From contig NZ_LR733312.1 of NCBI RefSeq assembly GCF_902506295.1, forward strand, positions 2,621,269 through 2,685,268: DNA of 64,000 nt, written 5' to 3'. Both the position numbers and the translations under genes were made by a program. The notes below the pieces were generated by a model. The model was not told where the DNA came from and made no database searches. It worked only from the letters and a program-made list of their open reading frames with translations. Positions 61,302 to 64,000 of the stretch are shown piece by piece. The DNA is from Luteimonas sp. 9C. GTDB lineage: Bacteria; Pseudomonadota; Gammaproteobacteria; Xanthomonadales; Xanthomonadaceae. Each line of letters starts with the position of its first letter. Within the stretch, counting starts at the first letter, position 1.

Positions 61302-61416
61302 TCGGCGCGCAAAGCGCGTCGGTGCAGGGCAGGGTCGTCTAGGCACGATCCCAGACCAGCGCCCACCCGTCCCGATCCGCTACGCTGCGCCGTCTTCCTG
61401 CACCGGCTGCCCCTCG

Positions 61417-62145
61417 ATGTCGTCCGACCGCCGCTTCCTGATCGTCGAAACCGGCCAGCCCGTGCCGTCGATGCGCCGCTATGGCGGATTTCCGCACTGG
61501 ATCCGCGTCGCTGCCGGCCTGTCGGAGCACGACGCGGTCGTGGTCGATGTCGAACGCGGCGCCGCACTGCCCAGCGCGGACGATTTCGCCGGTGTCATCG
61601 TCACCGGCTCGGGTGCGATGGTCACCGACCGTGCCGAGTGGAGCGAACGTACAGCCACCTGGCTGCGTGAGGCCGCCCATGCCGGCGCGCCGATCTTCGG
61701 CATCTGCTACGGCCACCAGCTGCTCGCCCATGCGCTCGGCGGCGAAGTCGGCCCCAACCCGCGCGGACGCGAGATGGGCACGTTCGACATCGAAACGCAC
61801 GAGGTCGCATCCGACGACCCGCTTTTCGCCGCCGGCTCGCGTTTCCCCGCCCAGACCACACACCTGCAGAGTGTCCTGCGTCTGCCCGAAGGCGCGACCC
61901 TGCTGGCGCATTCCGCCCTCGAACCGCACCATGCGTTCCGCTGGGGCGAGCGCGTCTGGGGCGTCCAGTTCCACCCGGAGTTCAGCGCCACCCACATGCG
62001 CGGCTACATCCGCGCGCGCTCGGGGCCGCTGTACCAGGAAGGCCTCGACCCGGTCGCGCTGGTCGCAGGCGTGCGCGCTGCGCCGCAAGCGCGGGCGGTA
62101 TTGCAGCGCTTCGTCCGCTTCGCGGGGGCGTCGCCGCGCGATTGA
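61417..62145 (+). CDS. class I glutamine amidotransferase-like protein
   Basis: 242 residues. A complete catalytic triad fold: Cys97 in IFGICYGHQLLAHALGG, then the VQFHPEFS block with its His and Glu. It stands alone without a synthase domain, like the 'glutamine amidotransferase' proteins related to GMP synthase or gamma-glutamyl-polyamine hydrolases. The true acceptor is unknown. Confidence 0.85.
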   Translation: MSSDRRFLIVETGQPVPSMRRYGGFPHWIRVAAGLSEHDAVVVDVERGAALPSADDFAGVIVTGSGAMVTDRAEWSERTATWLREAAHAGAPIFGICYGHQLLAHALGGEVGPNPRGREMGTFDIETHEVASDDPLFAAGSRFPAQTTHLQSVLRLPEGATLLAHSALEPHHAFRWGERVWGVQFHPEFSATHMRGYIRARSGPLYQEGLDPVALVAGVRAAPQARAVLQRFVRFAGASPRD

Positions 62146-62232
62146 TTCTTCCTGTTCGGTCATGCCCGCGTCGGCGGGGTTGTCAACGGACGTATGTCCG
62201 GTCATCCATGGGCGTTGCGCTGCGTTGCGGTC

Positions 62233-62918
<686 letters not shown>

Positions 62919-63125
62919 AAGCGCGAGATGTGGAAGCGGAAGCTGCGAGCCTCGCCACCCGCTTCGCAATGACCGCTGTGGTTGGAAGAGGGCGGGGTAC
63001 CCCGAAGCAGACCGCCGCCATCGCTGCTGAACACACAGCGCATCCCAGCGGCGTCTCCAATGCATGCGATACGATGGCGCCCTTCGTGGCGCGCCCACGT
63101 GACTGACACCTGGAATACGGCGGAA

Positions 63126-64000
63126 ATGACGACTCGGACGGTAGGGGCCGGCCACGGCTGGAAGTGGATCGTGCAGGGCGTCAACGTGGGTCGGGCCAAT
63201 CCGCGGGCGGTGTACGGGGCGACGGCGATTGTGGCGCTGCTGGCGCTGGTGCCGAACGTGCTGCAGGCGATCGCGCAGGTCGCATTCGGCCTCGACGCCA
63301 ACACCCAGGTCATGCTGATCGGCGCGACGTCGCTGGTGTCGATCATCGTCTATCCGCTGCTGATCGCCGGTGTGCTGCACGTCATCGACGCGTCCGAGCA
63401 CGGACGTCCGGCGCAGCCGACCGATGTGTTCGCGGTGTTCACCGGCGGCAATGCCGGGCGTCTGATCGGGTTCGGCGTGCTGATGGGGGCGCTCTACATC
63501 GCCACGTTCTACGCGCTGGTCAGCGCCTTCGGTGACGGCGTGGTCGACTGGTACATGCAGGTGCTGACCATCAGCCAGGAAATGAGCGCGCAGACAGGCC
63601 CGGCCACGCCACCCGACCTGCCGCTGCCGCCGACCGGCATCGGCCCGCTGATGGCGCTGGCAATCTTCTTCGGCGTCTATTACGCCACCGTCTATGCGGT
63701 CGGCCTGGGCCAGGTCGCGCTCGGTGGCCGGCCGGTGCTGCGGGCCTTCACCGATGGTCTGGGCGGCGCGTTGCGCAATGTGCTGCCGGTGATCGTGGCC
63801 GCGGCCATCGCGATGGCCGGCGGCTTCGCGCTGATGCTGGCGTTCGCGATGGTGGTCACCCTGATCAGCGTGGCCGCCAGCCTCGTGCACCCCGGCCTTG
63901 CCGCGCTGCTCGTGCTGCCGCTGTATCTGGTCCTGCTGCTGATCCTCTACATCGTGATGTTCGGTGCGATGTACGCGATGTGGCGCGACATCTGCGGCCC
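63126..64000 (+). CDS. BPSS1780-like multi-helix membrane protein, 3' end outside the window
   Basis: The open frame runs off the window after 291 codons. MTTRTVGAGHGWKWIVQGVNVGRANPRAVYGATAIVALLALVPNVLQAI is followed by at least five more hydrophobic segments, among them LIGATSLVSIIVYPLLIAGVLHVID and VLPVIVAAAIAMAGGFALMLAFAMVV. This resembles the BPSS1780 family of uncharacterised membrane proteins. A GTG at 63099 is in frame and could be the start instead. No function can be given. Confidence 0.75.
   Translation, partial: MTTRTVGAGHGWKWIVQGVNVGRANPRAVYGATAIVALLALVPNVLQAIAQVAFGLDANTQVMLIGATSLVSIIVYPLLIAGVLHVIDASEHGRPAQPTDVFAVFTGGNAGRLIGFGVLMGALYIATFYALVSAFGDGVVDWYMQVLTISQEMSAQTGPATPPDLPLPPTGIGPLMALAIFFGVYYATVYAVGLGQVALGGRPVLRAFTDGLGGALRNVLPVIVAAAIAMAGGFALMLAFAMVVTLISVAASLVHPGLAALLVLPLYLVLLLILYIVMFGAMYAMWRDICG

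Overview
The window is GC-rich, densely coded DNA from a Xanthomonadaceae-type gammaproteobacterium of the Lysobacter/Luteimonas kind. This is inferred from the third-position GC bias, the gpmI-envC-ctpA, bioB-F-H-C and glyQ-glyS neighbourhoods, and the abundant 'CCCTCACCCCAACCCCTCTCCC' type interspersed repeats. It is mostly chromosomal housekeeping sequence. I see no prophage, insertion sequence, CRISPR array or rRNA.

Layout. 0.1-3 kb (minus): an M28 peptidase lipoprotein and a secreted protein made of eight 18-residue beta-helix rungs. 3-8.4 kb (plus): gpmI, envC and ctpA, with a 0.7 kb cassette (DUF559 endonuclease-like gene between two paired inverted repeats) inserted between envC and ctpA. 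8.6-11.9 kb: tRNA-Arg(CCG), ugd, ubiA, comF. 11.9-17.3 kb: a translationally coupled biotin operon, bioB-orf120-bioF-DMT transporter-bioH-bioC. 17.3-25.6 kb: an IclR-controlled catabolic island. An MFS transporter, 4-oxalocrotonate tautomerase, dienoate hydratase, acylating acetaldehyde dehydrogenase, hydroxy-oxovalerate aldolase, oxalocrotonate decarboxylase and a DcaP-type porin run one way; a cupin and the iclR gene run the other. Together they form a full route from 2-hydroxymuconate to pyruvate plus acetyl-CoA, with inner- and outer-membrane transporters but no ring-cleavage gene.

25.7-32.3 kb: a TonB-dependent receptor behind a perfect palindrome, a YitT-family membrane protein, a small secreted protein, a coupled threonine dehydratase-like / YdcF / SnoaL-like operon, and a low-complexity lipoprotein. 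32.5-34.6 kb: mnmG, with a strong candidate for an unannotated sigma-54-dependent structured small RNA read divergently from its upstream region. 34.7-39.9 kb: small membrane proteins, tex, a DUF2007 protein and a sialidase-fold lipoprotein. 40-43.4 kb: an uncharacterised four-gene cluster (acyl-CoA dehydrogenase-like, PIG-L deacetylase, methyltransferase, glycosyltransferase 2) ending in a decayed PQ-loop/SemiSWEET-like gene.

43.5-50 kb: katE, a UvrA paralogue, and an exported isoaspartyl peptidase. 50-59.3 kb (minus): tamA-tamB, and glyQ-orf83-glyS with stop/start overlaps on both sides of a small membrane-protein gene. 59.4-62.1 kb: a GspE/PilB-type ATPase and a class I glutamine amidotransferase. 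62.2-62.9 kb: a composite inverted-repeat element bordered by hexanucleotide arrays. The window ends inside a BPSS1780-like membrane protein gene.

Most interesting items: the sigma-54 small RNA candidate upstream of mnmG, the DUF559/paired-repeat cassette, the hydroxymuconate island without a dioxygenase, and the small gene between glyQ and glyS.
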